Origin: Rhodoferax sp. | Lineage (GTDB): Bacteria; Pseudomonadota; Gammaproteobacteria; Burkholderiales; Burkholderiaceae_C | Direction of reading: 5' to 3' | NCBI GenBank assembly: GCA_025351745.1 | Contig: JANXVI010000017.1 | Location: forward strand, 1 to 38,795 | Length of the DNA stretch: 38,795 nt | Shown here: positions 22,985-31,388 of the stretch, piece after piece | Layout of the letters: every line of letters starts with the position of its first letter | How positions within the stretch are numbered: the first letter of the stretch is position 1 | The notes under the pieces: generated by a model | Databases searched by the model: none | What the model was told of the DNA's origin: nothing | Seen by the model: the letters and a program-made list of their open reading frames with translations, nothing else | Position numbers and translations under genes: made by a program

Positions 22985-24118
22985 CTATCGCTCGGTCGCT
23001 CGCTGCTTGGGGCGCACGCCGGGGGTCACCTCCAACTCCATCGGTTGGTTCTTGCGCTCAATCGCAAAGCGCGCCGCGGTGCCCGGCTTGAGCGCCGCTA
23101 CGGCGGACAGCAGGTGTGCTACGTCCGCCACCGCGGCATCGGCGATTTTCACAATCACATCTCCAGGGCGTATTCCGGCCTTTGCAGCAGGTCCGTTTTG
23201 CAGCACGCCGGTGATGATGACGCCCTGGCGGGTTTTGACATCAAAAGTCTCGGCCAACTCGGTTGACAGGTCATTGGGCTCCACGCCTATCCAACCGCGG
23301 GTGATCTGGCCATCCTTGACGATGCCTTCCAGCACCTGCTTGGCTGTGGACACGGGGATCGCAAAGCCAATGCCCATGTTGCCGCCCGAACGGGAGTAAA
23401 TGGCCGTATTGATGCCCAGCAGGTTGCCATTGGTATCAACCAGTGCGCCCCCTGAGTTACCGGGGTTGATAGCCGCATCGGTCTGTATGAAGTTCTCAAA
23501 AGTGTTGATGCCCAACTGGTTGCGCCCCAGCGCGCTGACGATTCCGCTGGTCACCGTCTGGCCCACGCCAAAGGGGTTGCCGATAGCCAGTACCTGGTCA
23601 CCCACCTGGGCGTTGTCCGAATTGCCCAGCACAATGACGGGCAGTTTGTCGAGTTCGATCTTGAGGATGGCCAGGTCGGTCTCGGGGTCGGTGCCAATGA
23701 CCTTGGCGGGCGCGCTGCGGCTGTCGTTCAGCACCACTTCGATTTCATCGGCACCTTCGACCACGTGGTTGTTGGTGAGGATGTAGCCGCTAGCGCTGAC
23801 GATGACGCCGCTGCCCAGTCCGGTCTGGGCCTCACTGCTTTGGTCGCCATAGAAGAAACGAAACCACGGGTCGTTGGCATTTGGGTTTCTGCGCGCCGCC
23901 TTGCTGGTGTTGATGCTGACCACGGCGGCTGAGGCCTTTTGTGCCGCGCTGCGAAAGCTGCCGGCCGGTGCAGCTCCGGATACCGCAGATGTTGCTTCCA
24001 GCAGGGCCACCGTTCCTGCGCCGTGACCCAGCCATTGCGGTTTGAGCGTGACCACGACGAAGTAGGCCGCCAGCAGGATGGTGGTGGTTTGGGTGAATAG
24101 AAGCCAGAGTCGTTTCAT
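22985..24118 (-). CDS. Trypsin-like periplasmic protease, DegS/DegQ type
   Basis: This 377-residue protein has an N-terminal membrane anchor (LWLLFTQTTTILLAAYFVVV), a trypsin-like domain and a single PDZ domain. The triad is complete: His in ILTNNHVVEGAD, Asp in DPETDLAILK and Ser in INPGNSGGALVD. The PDZ begins near GWIGVEPNDL and contains GVLQNGPAAKAGIRPGDVIV. One PDZ and a membrane anchor fit DegS rather than the two-PDZ DegP; whether it senses misfolded outer-membrane proteins is inference. The frame stays open to 24658, but MKRLWLLF at 24118 begins the anchor. It is the only minus-strand gene between tatC and mscL. Confidence 0.9.
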   Translation of the reverse strand: MKRLWLLFTQTTTILLAAYFVVVTLKPQWLGHGAGTVALLEATSAVSGAAPAGSFRSAAQKASAAVVSINTSKAARRNPNANDPWFRFFYGDQSSEAQTGLGSGVIVSASGYILTNNHVVEGADEIEVVLNDSRSAPAKVIGTDPETDLAILKIELDKLPVIVLGNSDNAQVGDQVLAIGNPFGVGQTVTSGIVSALGRNQLGINTFENFIQTDAAINPGNSGGALVDTNGNLLGINTAIYSRSGGNMGIGFAIPVSTAKQVLEGIVKDGQITRGWIGVEPNDLSTELAETFDVKTRQGVIITGVLQNGPAAKAGIRPGDVIVKIADAAVADVAHLLSAVAALKPGTAARFAIERKNQPMELEVTPGVRPKQRATER

Positions 24119-24247
24119 GGAGTTTTCCGGGGCCTTTGCGGTGCGGGCCGTGATGTGACAAATTGTAGAGCGCATGTCGTTGCGCCATGTACGCCGCCGC
24201 ACATTCCCCTCGGTCCTCTGGACATGGCAGTACATTGCGGGTCTGAT

Positions 24248-24673
24248 ATGGCAAATACCCAGTACAACGAGCACACCGTCCAAATCCATGCGCAGGCCCC
24301 AGCCAAGGTGACCGTGGGCGCTGCGTGCAATGGCTGCGGAGTTTGCTGCCTGTATGCGCCCTGTCCCTTGGGTATGGCACTGTCGCGCCGTCGCAGCGGC
24401 GCCTGCAGCGCGCTGCAGTGGGACCCCGCCCTGGTGCAGTACCGTTGCGGTGCCATTGTTGCGCCGGAGGCCGTGTTGGCGCGCGCGTTGCCGCGCGCAT
24501 TGCGCGGCCTGGCGACCCCATTGGCGCCAGTACTGCTGCGTTTGGGCTTGCGCTGGATTGGGGCGGGCGTGGGCTGCGACAGTAGCCTGGAGCTGGAACC
24601 AACGACAATACCGGTGCCCGAGTTGCACACCACCACACCTGGCAGCACCGCAGTGCATAGCCCCCCACCATGA
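24248..24673 (+). CDS. Cysteine-cluster protein (YkgJ-like N-terminus)
   Basis: This is a protein of about 141 residues whose N-terminal half has CNGCGVCCLYAPCPLG with six cysteines in 20 residues if CSAL is included, the spacing of zinc or iron-sulfur binding YkgJ-family clusters. The C-terminal half is hydrophobic-Arg rich (LARALPRALRGLATPLAPVL) and then Thr/Pro-rich. Function is unknown. In-frame Mets at 24224 and 24155 allow longer forms; ATG 24248 is my choice, with low certainty. The stop overlaps the Nif3 gene by 4 bp. Confidence 0.65.
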   Translation: MANTQYNEHTVQIHAQAPAKVTVGAACNGCGVCCLYAPCPLGMALSRRRSGACSALQWDPALVQYRCGAIVAPEAVLARALPRALRGLATPLAPVLLRLGLRWIGAGVGCDSSLELEPTTIPVPELHTTTPGSTAVHSPPP

Positions 24674-25416
24674 CCGACCGCCAAGAACTCCAAACCGCGC
24701 TGGATGCGTTGCTCCAGCCCGAACGCTTCAAGGACTATTGCCCCAATGGTCTGCAGGTTGAGGGGTGTGGGACCGTCTGTAAAGTCGTTTCAGGCGTGAC
24801 TGCCAGCCTTGCGTTGATAGATGCCGCCATCGCACACGGGGCCGACACCGTTTTTGTCCACCACGGCCTGTTTTGGCGCGGCTACGACGGCCGTGTCACC
24901 GGCTGGATGCGCCAGCGCCTGGGGCGCTTGTTGGAACACAACGTCAACCTTTTTGCCTACCATCTGCCCTTGGACGCCTTGCCCGAACTAGGCAACAACG
25001 CGCAGTTGGGATTGAAGTTGGGTCTTCAGGCAACCGGGCGCTTTGGCGAGCAGCAATTGGCGTGCATCGGCGAGACCGAATTTGCCAGCGCACAGGCCCT
25101 GGCCCGGCGGGTGGAGTCTGTGTTGGGCCGCCCGGTGGTGCTGGTGCCGGGTAAGGACGGTCCGCTGCGCCGCGTGGCTTGGTGCACTGGCGGTGCACAA
25201 AGCTATTTTGAAGCGGCCATCGACGCGGGGGCAGACGCCTTCATCACCGGAGAAATATCGGAACCCCAGGCACACTTGGCTCGCGAAACGGGTGTGGCCT
25301 ATCTGGCCTGCGGCCACCACGCGACGGAACGCTATGGTGCCTCCGCCGTGGCTTCGCATATCGCTGCCCAATTGGGGCTGGAACACATCTTCATCGACAT
25401 CGACAACCCGGCCTAA
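24670..25416 (+). CDS. Nif3-family dinuclear metal protein (YbgI-like)
   Basis: This 248-residue protein has the Nif3/YbgI features: CPNGLQVEG near the N-terminus, the metal-binding FVHHGLFW, the NLFAYHLPLDA segment and the C-terminal ACGHHATERYGASAVA. Homologues form hexameric rings with two metals per subunit; proposed roles include GTP cyclohydrolase-like chemistry, but none is settled. It starts inside the upstream cysteine-cluster gene (ATGA), which suggests coupled translation. Confidence 0.92.
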   Translation: MTDRQELQTALDALLQPERFKDYCPNGLQVEGCGTVCKVVSGVTASLALIDAAIAHGADTVFVHHGLFWRGYDGRVTGWMRQRLGRLLEHNVNLFAYHLPLDALPELGNNAQLGLKLGLQATGRFGEQQLACIGETEFASAQALARRVESVLGRPVVLVPGKDGPLRRVAWCTGGAQSYFEAAIDAGADAFITGEISEPQAHLARETGVAYLACGHHATERYGASAVASHIAAQLGLEHIFIDIDNPA

Positions 25417-25435
25417 GGGGTCGCATCAGCATGCT

Positions 25436-26506
25436 ATGCACACGGCAAACCTTTCTTTGAAACCCTTGGCGATCACCATGGGCGATGCCGCTGGTATTGG
25501 TCCGGAGATCATCGCCAAGTCGTACCGCGATCAACCCGCTCTACTACGCGAATGTTTCGTGGTCGGTGACGTGGCGACGATGCGCCGCGCAACGCAAGTG
25601 GTGGCGCCCGCTGGCGGGCCGATTTTCCCGATAGCTGTCATCACATCGCCAGACCAAGTGGCTGACGTACCACCCCACTGCATACCGATTTTGCAAATGG
25701 GCACGCCCATGGAGCCAGTGCCTTGGGGGGGCGTCAGCAGTGCAGCCGGTGCATTGGCTGGCCGTTGTGCGCAGTGGGCGGCGGATGCAGCCCTGCTTGG
25801 TGACGTGTGTGCCATAGTGACGGCTCCTCTGCACAAGGAAGCGCTGGCCGCTGCCGGTAAGCCGTTTGACCAATATCCCGGCCATACCGAGTTGTTACAG
25901 CACCGTGCTGCATTATTCCTGGGCAAGCCCGAATCTGATGTTCCGGTTCGCATGATGTTGGCCAACGGTGAGTTGCGCACGGTGCTGGTCAGCATCCACA
26001 TGTCCCTGCGGGATGCCATTGCCGCGGTGACCTATGGCAATGTGCTGGACACGCTGAAGATCACACACGCGGCACTGATGCCGATCTTGGGGCGCAAACC
26101 ACGCATTGCGGTGGCGGGGCTCAATCCCCACGCGGGAGAGGGTGGTCTATTCGGCAGAGAGGAGCTGGAGGTGATCCAGCCAGCAATAGTTGCTGCCCGC
26201 GCCCTGGGCATCGACGCCAGCGGACCCTGGGCGCCCGACACCGTGTTTATGCGGGCCCGCAAACGACCGGGCGTTGCGGATGAATTTGATGTGGTGGTGG
26301 CCATGTACCACGACCAGGGTCTCATTCCGGTCAAATACCTGGGGATGGAGCAGGGTGTCAATGTCACGCTGGGCCTGCCGCTGGTGCGCACCAGCCCAGA
26401 CCATGGCACCGCGTTCGACATTGCAGGAACCGGCCGCGCCGACCCTTCGAGCCTATTGGAGGCAGTCCGCATGGCAAAAATGCTGGCGACCAAAGCGGGC
26501 AATTGA
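25436..26506 (+). CDS. PdxA-family dehydrogenase
   Basis: This 356-residue protein is a metal- and NAD-dependent dehydrogenase of the PdxA family, which oxidises 4-hydroxythreonine 4-phosphate in vitamin B6 synthesis. The metal ligands lie in YPGHTELL, SIHMSLRDAI and AMYHDQGLIPVKYL; TAPLHKEAL and SPDHGTAFDIAGTG are conserved. The N-terminus AITMGDAAGIGPEI is closer to PdxA2-type dehydrogenases (4-phosphothreonate/erythronate) than to canonical PdxA. I therefore leave the symbol blank. ATG 25436 is preferred over a longer frame that overlaps the Nif3 gene. Confidence 0.85.
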   Translation: MHTANLSLKPLAITMGDAAGIGPEIIAKSYRDQPALLRECFVVGDVATMRRATQVVAPAGGPIFPIAVITSPDQVADVPPHCIPILQMGTPMEPVPWGGVSSAAGALAGRCAQWAADAALLGDVCAIVTAPLHKEALAAAGKPFDQYPGHTELLQHRAALFLGKPESDVPVRMMLANGELRTVLVSIHMSLRDAIAAVTYGNVLDTLKITHAALMPILGRKPRIAVAGLNPHAGEGGLFGREELEVIQPAIVAARALGIDASGPWAPDTVFMRARKRPGVADEFDVVVAMYHDQGLIPVKYLGMEQGVNVTLGLPLVRTSPDHGTAFDIAGTGRADPSSLLEAVRMAKMLATKAGN

Positions 26507-26605
26507 CGGGGCAGTAGAAGCGGGCACCTTCCCGCCTGACAGTGACCCGCGCAGCGGTGGAGCGTGGGGACACAATTTCCCGCCGGGCCGCCCCAAGGGA
26601 AATTA

Positions 26606-26621
26606 GCCCCCTCGGGGGGGC
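26606..26621. repeat. GC-rich hairpin between pdxA-like gene and mscL
   Basis: GCCCCCTCGGGGGGGC is a self-complementary element of the same type as 21317-21331. It lies 8 bp from the mscL stop, between two convergent genes, and may act as a bidirectional 3' end. The rest of the gap (26507-26605) contains a GCGGG/CCCGC inverted repeat at about 26520-26535 and nothing else that I can identify. Confidence 0.65.
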
Positions 26622-26629
26622 AGCGACCC

Positions 26630-27064
26630 CTACTTCTTCAAACTGTCGCGAATTTCACGCAACAGCAAGACGTCTTCGGGTGTCACCGCTGGTGCGGGTG
26701 CGACAACCGTCGCCGGAGCTTCGCGTTTCAAGCGGTTGATCTGCTTGACCATCAAAAAGATGATGAAAGCTAAAATGGCGAAATTCACAGCCACAGTTAT
26801 GAAGCTGCCATAGGCAAAAACTGGCACGCCGGCCTTTTTCAGTGCATCCAGCGTCATAGCGGTTCCGGGCGGAATGGTGCCCATCACAATGAATAGACTG
26901 GAAAAGTCCAGTTTTCCAAACGCGGCACCGACCAACGGCATGACCAAGTCTCCCACCATGGATTCGACGATCTTGCCAAAAGCCCCGCCGATGATGACAC
27001 CCACGGCCAGGTCAATGACATTGCCTTTGACTGCGAAATCCTTGAATTCTTGGACCATTCCCAT
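26630..27064 (-). CDS. mscL: Large-conductance mechanosensitive channel
   Basis: This 144-residue protein is the pentameric emergency release channel for hypo-osmotic shock. The N-terminal helix [20 protein letters not shown], the first membrane segment [20 protein letters not shown] and the second segment [20 protein letters not shown] are present, as is the C-terminal bundle ([14 protein letters not shown]). The start at 27064 has GGGAG upstream; an in-frame ATG two codons later is equally close to the family start. The longer frame to 27124 lacks homology. Confidence 0.94.
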   Translation of the reverse strand: MGMVQEFKDFAVKGNVIDLAVGVIIGGAFGKIVESMVGDLVMPLVGAAFGKLDFSSLFIVMGTIPPGTAMTLDALKKAGVPVFAYGSFITVAVNFAILAFIIFLMVKQINRLKREAPATVVAPAPAVTPEDVLLLREIRDSLKK

Positions 27065-27160
27065 TGCTGCAAGCTCCCAAATTGTCAGAAAACACCAGTA
27101 TTGCGTATAAATCTGCGCTGTCAAGGATGGTCCGGCGGGCGCGCAGGGGCGGGTTTGGCG

Positions 27161-27180
27161 TTGTAGCCGTCAGCTACAAT
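27161..27180 (+). promoter_or_regulatory. Candidate promoter element upstream of petA
   Basis: TTGTAGC CGTCA GCTACAA is a perfect 7-bp inverted repeat whose right arm contains TACAAT, a good -10 hexamer. No convincing -35 box lies 16-18 bp upstream. The position, 42 bp before the petA ATG, is suitable for the petABC promoter, but it may equally be a regulatory palindrome. Confidence 0.35.
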
Positions 27181-27221
27181 CGGAAGTTACCCCTTAGTAG
27201 TCATGTTCATTGAGGATTCTC

Positions 27222-27836
27222 ATGAGTGAAACCCTTGTCGGCAGCCAACAGATCGACTCCAGTAAGCGAACTTGGCTGATTGCCTCCAGTTGCGCTGGTG
27301 CCGTAGGCGTCGGTGCAGTAGCCGTTCCGTTTGTCAGCACTTTTCAACCTTCCGAGCGGGCCAAAGCGGCTGGCGCAGCCGTAGAGGTGGATATAGCCGA
27401 TATCAAACCCGGCGAAAAAAAGACCGTCGAATGGCGCGGCAAACCAGTTTGGATCATACGGCGCACCCCAGAGCAGTTGGCCACGCTGCCGACCCTTGAC
27501 AACCAATTGGCAGATCCCAAATCGGCACGCAAGCCTGCTGAACTGACCCCCGAATACGCCCGCAACGAAGGTCGGTCCATCAAGCCCGAGTTCTTTGTGG
27601 CCGTTGGCATCTGCACCCACTTGGGCTGCTCGCCGTCGGATAAATTCCAGTCCGGCCCTCAGGCCTCTTTGCCCGACGACTGGAAAGGCGGCTTTCTGTG
27701 TCCCTGCCATGGTTCGACCTTTGACTTGGCCGGCCGTGTTTTCAAGAACAAGCCTGCTCCGGACAATCTTGAAATCCCTCCCCATATGTACCTCTCCGAC
27801 AGCCGTCTGCTGATCGGCGAAGACAAAAAAGCCTGA
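27222..27836 (+). CDS. petA: Cytochrome bc1 complex Rieske iron-sulfur subunit
   Basis: This 204-residue protein transfers electrons from ubiquinol to cytochrome c1. It has an N-terminal membrane/Tat-like segment (WLIASSCAGAVGVGAVAVPF) and the two [2Fe-2S] ligand boxes CTHLGC and CPCHGS, with the surrounding GGFLCPCHGSTFDLAGRVF. The segment preceding the helix has SKRTW in place of a twin-arginine pair. ATG at 27222 has GAGGA upstream; the ATG 12 bp earlier is rejected. It heads the petABC operon. Confidence 0.96.
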   Translation: MSETLVGSQQIDSSKRTWLIASSCAGAVGVGAVAVPFVSTFQPSERAKAAGAAVEVDIADIKPGEKKTVEWRGKPVWIIRRTPEQLATLPTLDNQLADPKSARKPAELTPEYARNEGRSIKPEFFVAVGICTHLGCSPSDKFQSGPQASLPDDWKGGFLCPCHGSTFDLAGRVFKNKPAPDNLEIPPHMYLSDSRLLIGEDKKA

Positions 27837-27847
27837 GGAACTGAGAC

Positions 27848-29251
27848 ATGGCTGACTTCAAGGAAATATCCCCTAACGCTTCGGCAGGCGCTAAGCTCAC
27901 CAACTGGTTCGAGAACCGTCTGCCCACCGCGTTTGATGCCTACAAGGTTCACATGTCGGAGTATTACGCTCCGAAGAACTTCAACTTCTGGTACATCTTT
28001 GGCTCGCTGGCCATGCTGGTGTTGGTCATCCAGATCGTTACCGGTATTTTTCTAGTGATGCACTACAAGCCTGATGCCGCCCTGGCTTTTGGCTCGGTGG
28101 AATACATCATGCGCGACGTGCCATGGGGCTGGTTGATACGCTACATGCACTCGACCGGCGCTTCAGCATTCTTTGTCGTCGTTTACCTGCACATGTTCCG
28201 CGGCCTGATGTATGGCAGCTACCGCAAACCGCGTGAGCTGGTGTGGGTGTTCGGCTGCGCTATCTTCCTGTGTCTGATGGCCGAAGCCTTTATGGGTTAC
28301 CTGTTGCCTTGGGGTCAAATGAGCTACTGGGGCGCCCAGGTGATCGTGAATCTGTTTGCCGCGGTTCCTTTTGTCGGCCCTGATCTGGCTTTGCTGATCC
28401 GCGGCGACTATGTGGTTGGAGACGCAACCTTGAACCGCTTCTTCAGCTTCCATGTCATCGCAGTGCCTTTGGTCCTGTTGGGCTTGGTGGTTGCGCATTT
28501 GATGGCGCTGCACGATGTGGGGTCCAACAACCCTGATGGCATCGAAATCAAGGCGACCAAAGATGCCAAGGGCATTCCGTTGGACGGGATTCCTTTCCAC
28601 CCCTACTACACGGTGCATGACATCTTCGCGGTGTGCATGTTTCTGATGGTGTTCTCGGCGGTGATCTTCTTCGCACCCGAGTTCGGTGGCTACTTCCTGG
28701 AATACAACAACTTCATTCCAGCCGACCCGTTGCAAACGCCTCTGCATATTGCGCCGGTGTGGTACTTCACGCCGTACTACTCTATGCTGCGCGCCATCAC
28801 GACCGAGATGGTCTACGTGTTGATTGTGTGCGTGGTGGGTGGTGCGGTGTTGGGCGTTACCAAGTTCAAAATGCCTGCCCTTTTCAAGGGGCTGATCCTG
28901 GTAGTGGCTGCCGTGTTGGCTGTGTTGCTGGTTGCCATCGACGCCAAGTTCTGGGGCGTGGTCGCCATGGGCGGCGCTGTGGTGATCTTGTTCTTCTTGC
29001 CTTGGCTGGATTACTCGCCCGTGAAGTCTATCCGTTACCGCCCGGATTGGCATAAATACCTCTACGGCGTCTTTGTGATCAATTTCTTCATTCTGGCGTA
29101 TTTGGGTACGCAGCCTCCGACTGCGGTGGGCGAACGTATTTCGCAAGTGGGCACCTTGTTTTACTTCGGCTTTTTCCTGCTGATGCCGTGGTGGAGTCGT
29201 TTGGGTAAGGCTAAGCCAGTGCCAACCCGTGTTACTTACGCTGCCCATTGA
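27848..29251 (+). CDS. petB: Cytochrome bc1 complex cytochrome b
   Basis: This 467-residue full-length cytochrome b has eight or more membrane helices. Heme histidines lie in RYMHSTGASAFFVVVYLHMF and in FFSFHVIAVPLVLLGLVVAH. The Qo-site motif reads APVWYFTPYYSML: PVWY instead of the usual PEWY, a replacement known from betaproteobacteria. The N-terminal 30 residues form a soluble lead. It follows petA by 11 bp; petC follows after 16 bp. Confidence 0.96.
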   Translation: MADFKEISPNASAGAKLTNWFENRLPTAFDAYKVHMSEYYAPKNFNFWYIFGSLAMLVLVIQIVTGIFLVMHYKPDAALAFGSVEYIMRDVPWGWLIRYMHSTGASAFFVVVYLHMFRGLMYGSYRKPRELVWVFGCAIFLCLMAEAFMGYLLPWGQMSYWGAQVIVNLFAAVPFVGPDLALLIRGDYVVGDATLNRFFSFHVIAVPLVLLGLVVAHLMALHDVGSNNPDGIEIKATKDAKGIPLDGIPFHPYYTVHDIFAVCMFLMVFSAVIFFAPEFGGYFLEYNNFIPADPLQTPLHIAPVWYFTPYYSMLRAITTEMVYVLIVCVVGGAVLGVTKFKMPALFKGLILVVAAVLAVLLVAIDAKFWGVVAMGGAVVILFFLPWLDYSPVKSIRYRPDWHKYLYGVFVINFFILAYLGTQPPTAVGERISQVGTLFYFGFFLLMPWWSRLGKAKPVPTRVTYAAH

Positions 29252-29267
29252 GTCGGAGATTACGCAA

Positions 29268-30026
29268 ATGAAAAAAGTATTGTTGACTTTGATGGCGGCG
29301 CTGGGCCTGATGTTGGGTGCCCAGGCCAACACGGGCGGTATCGAGTGGGACAAAGCGCCCGATCGCTCCAATGATTTGGCAGCGCTGCAAAATGGCGCCA
29401 AGCTGTTTGTCAATTACTGCCTGAATTGCCATTCCGCGGCTTTCATGCGCTTTAACCGCTTGAAAGATCTTGGCCTAACGGACCAACAGATCAAGGACAA
29501 CCTATTGTTCACGACCGACAAGGTTGGGGACACCATGAAGTCAGCGATTGACCCGCGCCAGGCGAAAGAATGGTTCGGCGGCAATCCGCCCGACCTGACC
29601 GTCATCGCGCGCTCGCGGTCCGCGCAAGGTAAGGGCACGGGGGCAGATTATCTCTACACCTACCTGCGCAACTACTACGTGGATGAATCCAAGCCTACTG
29701 GCTGGAACAATTTGGCTTTCCCCAATGTGGGCATGCCCCATGTCTTGTGGGAACTGCAAGGCAAGCGTGCGCCAGTCTACGAAACCGTGTCTGAGCATGG
29801 CCACGAAGTACACACGCTCAAGGGCTGGGAACAATTGACACCAGGCACCATGGCGCCTGAGCAGTATGACCAGGCCATCGGGGATCTGGTCAGCTACATG
29901 CAATGGATGGCCGAGCCCGCCAAAAACACGCGAATTCGGGTTGGTTTTGGCGTAATGTTGTTCCTGCTCATCATGTCTCTTTTCGCCTGGCGACTAAATG
30001 CCGCGTATTGGAAAGACGTCAAGTAA
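29268..30026 (+). CDS. petC: Cytochrome bc1 complex cytochrome c1
   Basis: This 252-residue precursor has a signal peptide (KKVLLTLMAALGLMLGAQA, cleavage before NTGG), the heme-binding CLNCH in FVNYCLNCHSAAFMRFNRLK, and a C-terminal membrane anchor (IRVGFGVMLFLLIMSLFAWR). The conserved NPPDLTVIARSR and FPNVGMPHVLW motifs are present; the latter's Met is the likely second heme ligand candidate. The start at 29268 follows GGAGAT; a longer frame from 29229 lacks a signal peptide. Confidence 0.95.
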   Translation: MKKVLLTLMAALGLMLGAQANTGGIEWDKAPDRSNDLAALQNGAKLFVNYCLNCHSAAFMRFNRLKDLGLTDQQIKDNLLFTTDKVGDTMKSAIDPRQAKEWFGGNPPDLTVIARSRSAQGKGTGADYLYTYLRNYYVDESKPTGWNNLAFPNVGMPHVLWELQGKRAPVYETVSEHGHEVHTLKGWEQLTPGTMAPEQYDQAIGDLVSYMQWMAEPAKNTRIRVGFGVMLFLLIMSLFAWRLNAAYWKDVK

Positions 30027-30078
30027 TACGTTCTTTTTGCCAGTCGCCTGTCGTCTTCGGATGGTGGGTGATGGTTCC

Positions 30079-30118
30079 AGAGTGGGTTCGCAATGGCAAC
30101 CCACTCTTTTTAATTTTT
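30079..30118 (+). terminator. Intrinsic terminator after petABC
   Basis: AGAGTGGGTT (30079-30088) pairs with AACCCACTCT (30098-30107) around a 9-nt loop, followed by TTTTAATTTTT. This is a strong Rho-independent terminator between petC and sspA. It ends 15 bp before the sspA ATG, so some sspA message may start beyond it or arise by read-through. Confidence 0.88.
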
Positions 30119-30132
30119 AGGAGTCTTTTGCC

Positions 30133-30744
30133 ATGATGGTGCTGTATTCAGGAACAACCTGCCCCTTTTCTCACCGTTGCCGTTTCGTATTGTTCGAAAA
30201 GGGCATGGACTTCGAAATTCGCGACGTGGACTTGTACAACAAGCCTGAAGATATCAGTGTCATGAACCCCTATGGGCAAGTGCCGATTCTGGTGGAGCGT
30301 GACTTGATTTTGTACGAGTCCAACATCATCAATGAGTACATCGACGAGCGCTTCCCACATCCACAATTGATGCCCGGTGACCCTGTGGATCGCGCCCGTG
30401 TCCGCCTGTTCCTGCTCAATTTCGAGAAGGAATTGTTTGCTCATGTGTCGACGTTGGAAGCCCGTAGCTCGAAGGGCAACGATAAGACGCTGGAAAAAGC
30501 GCGTGCGCATATCCGTGACCGCTTGACCCAGTTGGCGCCGGTGTTTTTGAAGAACAAGTACATGTTGGGTGACAACTTCTCCATGCTGGACGTTGCGATC
30601 GCACCTTTGCTTTGGCGTCTGGATTTCTATGGTATCGACCTGAGCAAGAATGCGGCACCGTTGCTCAAATACGCCGAGCGCATCTTCTCGCGCCCCGCAT
30701 ATATTGAAGCATTGACGCCGTCAGAAAAAGTCATGCGCAAGTAA
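30133..30744 (+). CDS. sspA: Stringent starvation protein A (GST fold)
   Basis: This 203-residue protein has the thioredoxin-like N-terminal half (VLYSGTTCPFSHRCRFVLFE, with NPYGQVPILVERDLILYESN) and the all-helical C-terminal half (DNFSMLDVAIAPLLWRLDFY). In E. coli SspA binds RNA polymerase with sigma70; it lacks glutathione transferase activity. An AGGAG lies upstream; the second Met (30136) is equally possible. It is paired with sspB, and in this group the pair follows petABC. Confidence 0.93.
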   Translation: MMVLYSGTTCPFSHRCRFVLFEKGMDFEIRDVDLYNKPEDISVMNPYGQVPILVERDLILYESNIINEYIDERFPHPQLMPGDPVDRARVRLFLLNFEKELFAHVSTLEARSSKGNDKTLEKARAHIRDRLTQLAPVFLKNKYMLGDNFSMLDVAIAPLLWRLDFYGIDLSKNAAPLLKYAERIFSRPAYIEALTPSEKVMRK

Positions 30745-30761
30745 GGCCTGGACGCACCCTC

Positions 30762-31235
30762 ATGCTTGACGCCGCAGACTCCAGCTCTACGCGCCCCTAT
30801 TTGATTCGTGCGCTGTACGAATGGTGCACGGACAATGGCCTGACACCGTTCATTGCTGTTCTGGTCGACGAAACAGTGCGCGTACCCAATGAATACGTCA
30901 AAGATGGCGAGATCGTATTGAACGTCAGCTTTGATGCCACGAGTTCACTGACCATGGGTAATGAGTTCATTGAGTTCAAGGGGCGTTTCGGCGGCGTTGC
31001 ACGGGATATTTTTGTGCCTGTGGATCGTGTAGTGGCGATTTACGCCCGTGAGAACGGGCAAGGCATGGCTTTTCCAATGTTGGCGCGTTCCACAAGCACT
31101 GCACATGCAGAAGTTCCGTCCTCCGAGACCAAGGCCGCAGTGTTGACACGCGTCACAAGTCTGCCGGCCGATGACGGACCCGAACCTCCTCGTCCACCGG
31201 GTGGCGCAAAGCCATCGTTGAAACGCGTTAAATGA
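30762..31235 (+). CDS. sspB: ClpXP adaptor SspB
   Basis: This 157-residue protein tethers ssrA-tagged substrates to ClpXP. The folded domain shows RPYLIRALYEWCTDNGLTPF, VPNEYVKDGEIVLNVSFDAT and RFGGVARDIFVPVDRVVAIY, followed by ARENGQGMAFP. A flexible Pro/Ser-rich linker and a final basic PSLKRVK fit the ClpX-docking tail. It starts 17 bp after sspA. Confidence 0.94.
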   Translation: MLDAADSSSTRPYLIRALYEWCTDNGLTPFIAVLVDETVRVPNEYVKDGEIVLNVSFDATSSLTMGNEFIEFKGRFGGVARDIFVPVDRVVAIYARENGQGMAFPMLARSTSTAHAEVPSSETKAAVLTRVTSLPADDGPEPPRPPGGAKPSLKRVK

Positions 31236-31279
31236 CAACGCGACACAAGCCCGCTATCTTTCAGCGCTTTCAAATAATG

Positions 31280-31285
31280 TAGAAT
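31280..31285 (+). promoter_or_regulatory. Candidate -10 box of the tRNA-Thr promoter
   Basis: TAGAAT lies 9 bp before the mature tRNA 5' end, as expected for a -10 box. A weak -35 candidate is CTTTCA at 31258-31263 with a 16-bp spacer. Confidence is limited by the poor -35. Confidence 0.4.
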
Positions 31286-31294
31286 AAAAGACGT

Positions 31295-31370
31295 GCCGAT
31301 TTAGCTCAGTTGGTAGAGCAACCGCCTTGTAAGCGGTAGGTCATCAGTTCGAATCCGATAATCGGCACCA
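31295..31370 (+). tRNA. tRNA-Thr (anticodon UGU)
   Basis: The 76-nt sequence starts GCCGATT and ends AATCGGCACCA, so the CCA end is encoded and the 7-bp acceptor stem (GCCGATT/AATCGGC) pairs. The D arm is AGCTCAGTTGGTAGAGC, the anticodon stem CCGCC/GGCGG-type with loop TTGTAAG giving TGT, and the T arm contains GTTCGAATCC. It sits between sspB and a minus-strand DUF721 gene. Confidence 0.96.
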
Positions 31371-31388
31371 TTTATTTTCCAAGACTTC

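Noticed and set aside
23045-23266. Plus-strand frame inside the protease gene
   Set aside because: It is short, without homology or ribosome-binding site, and is a shadow of the protease.
22985-24658. 557-residue version of the DegS-like protease
   Set aside because: The 180 extra N-terminal residues are antisense to the cysteine-cluster gene; the membrane anchor and family start begin at 24118.
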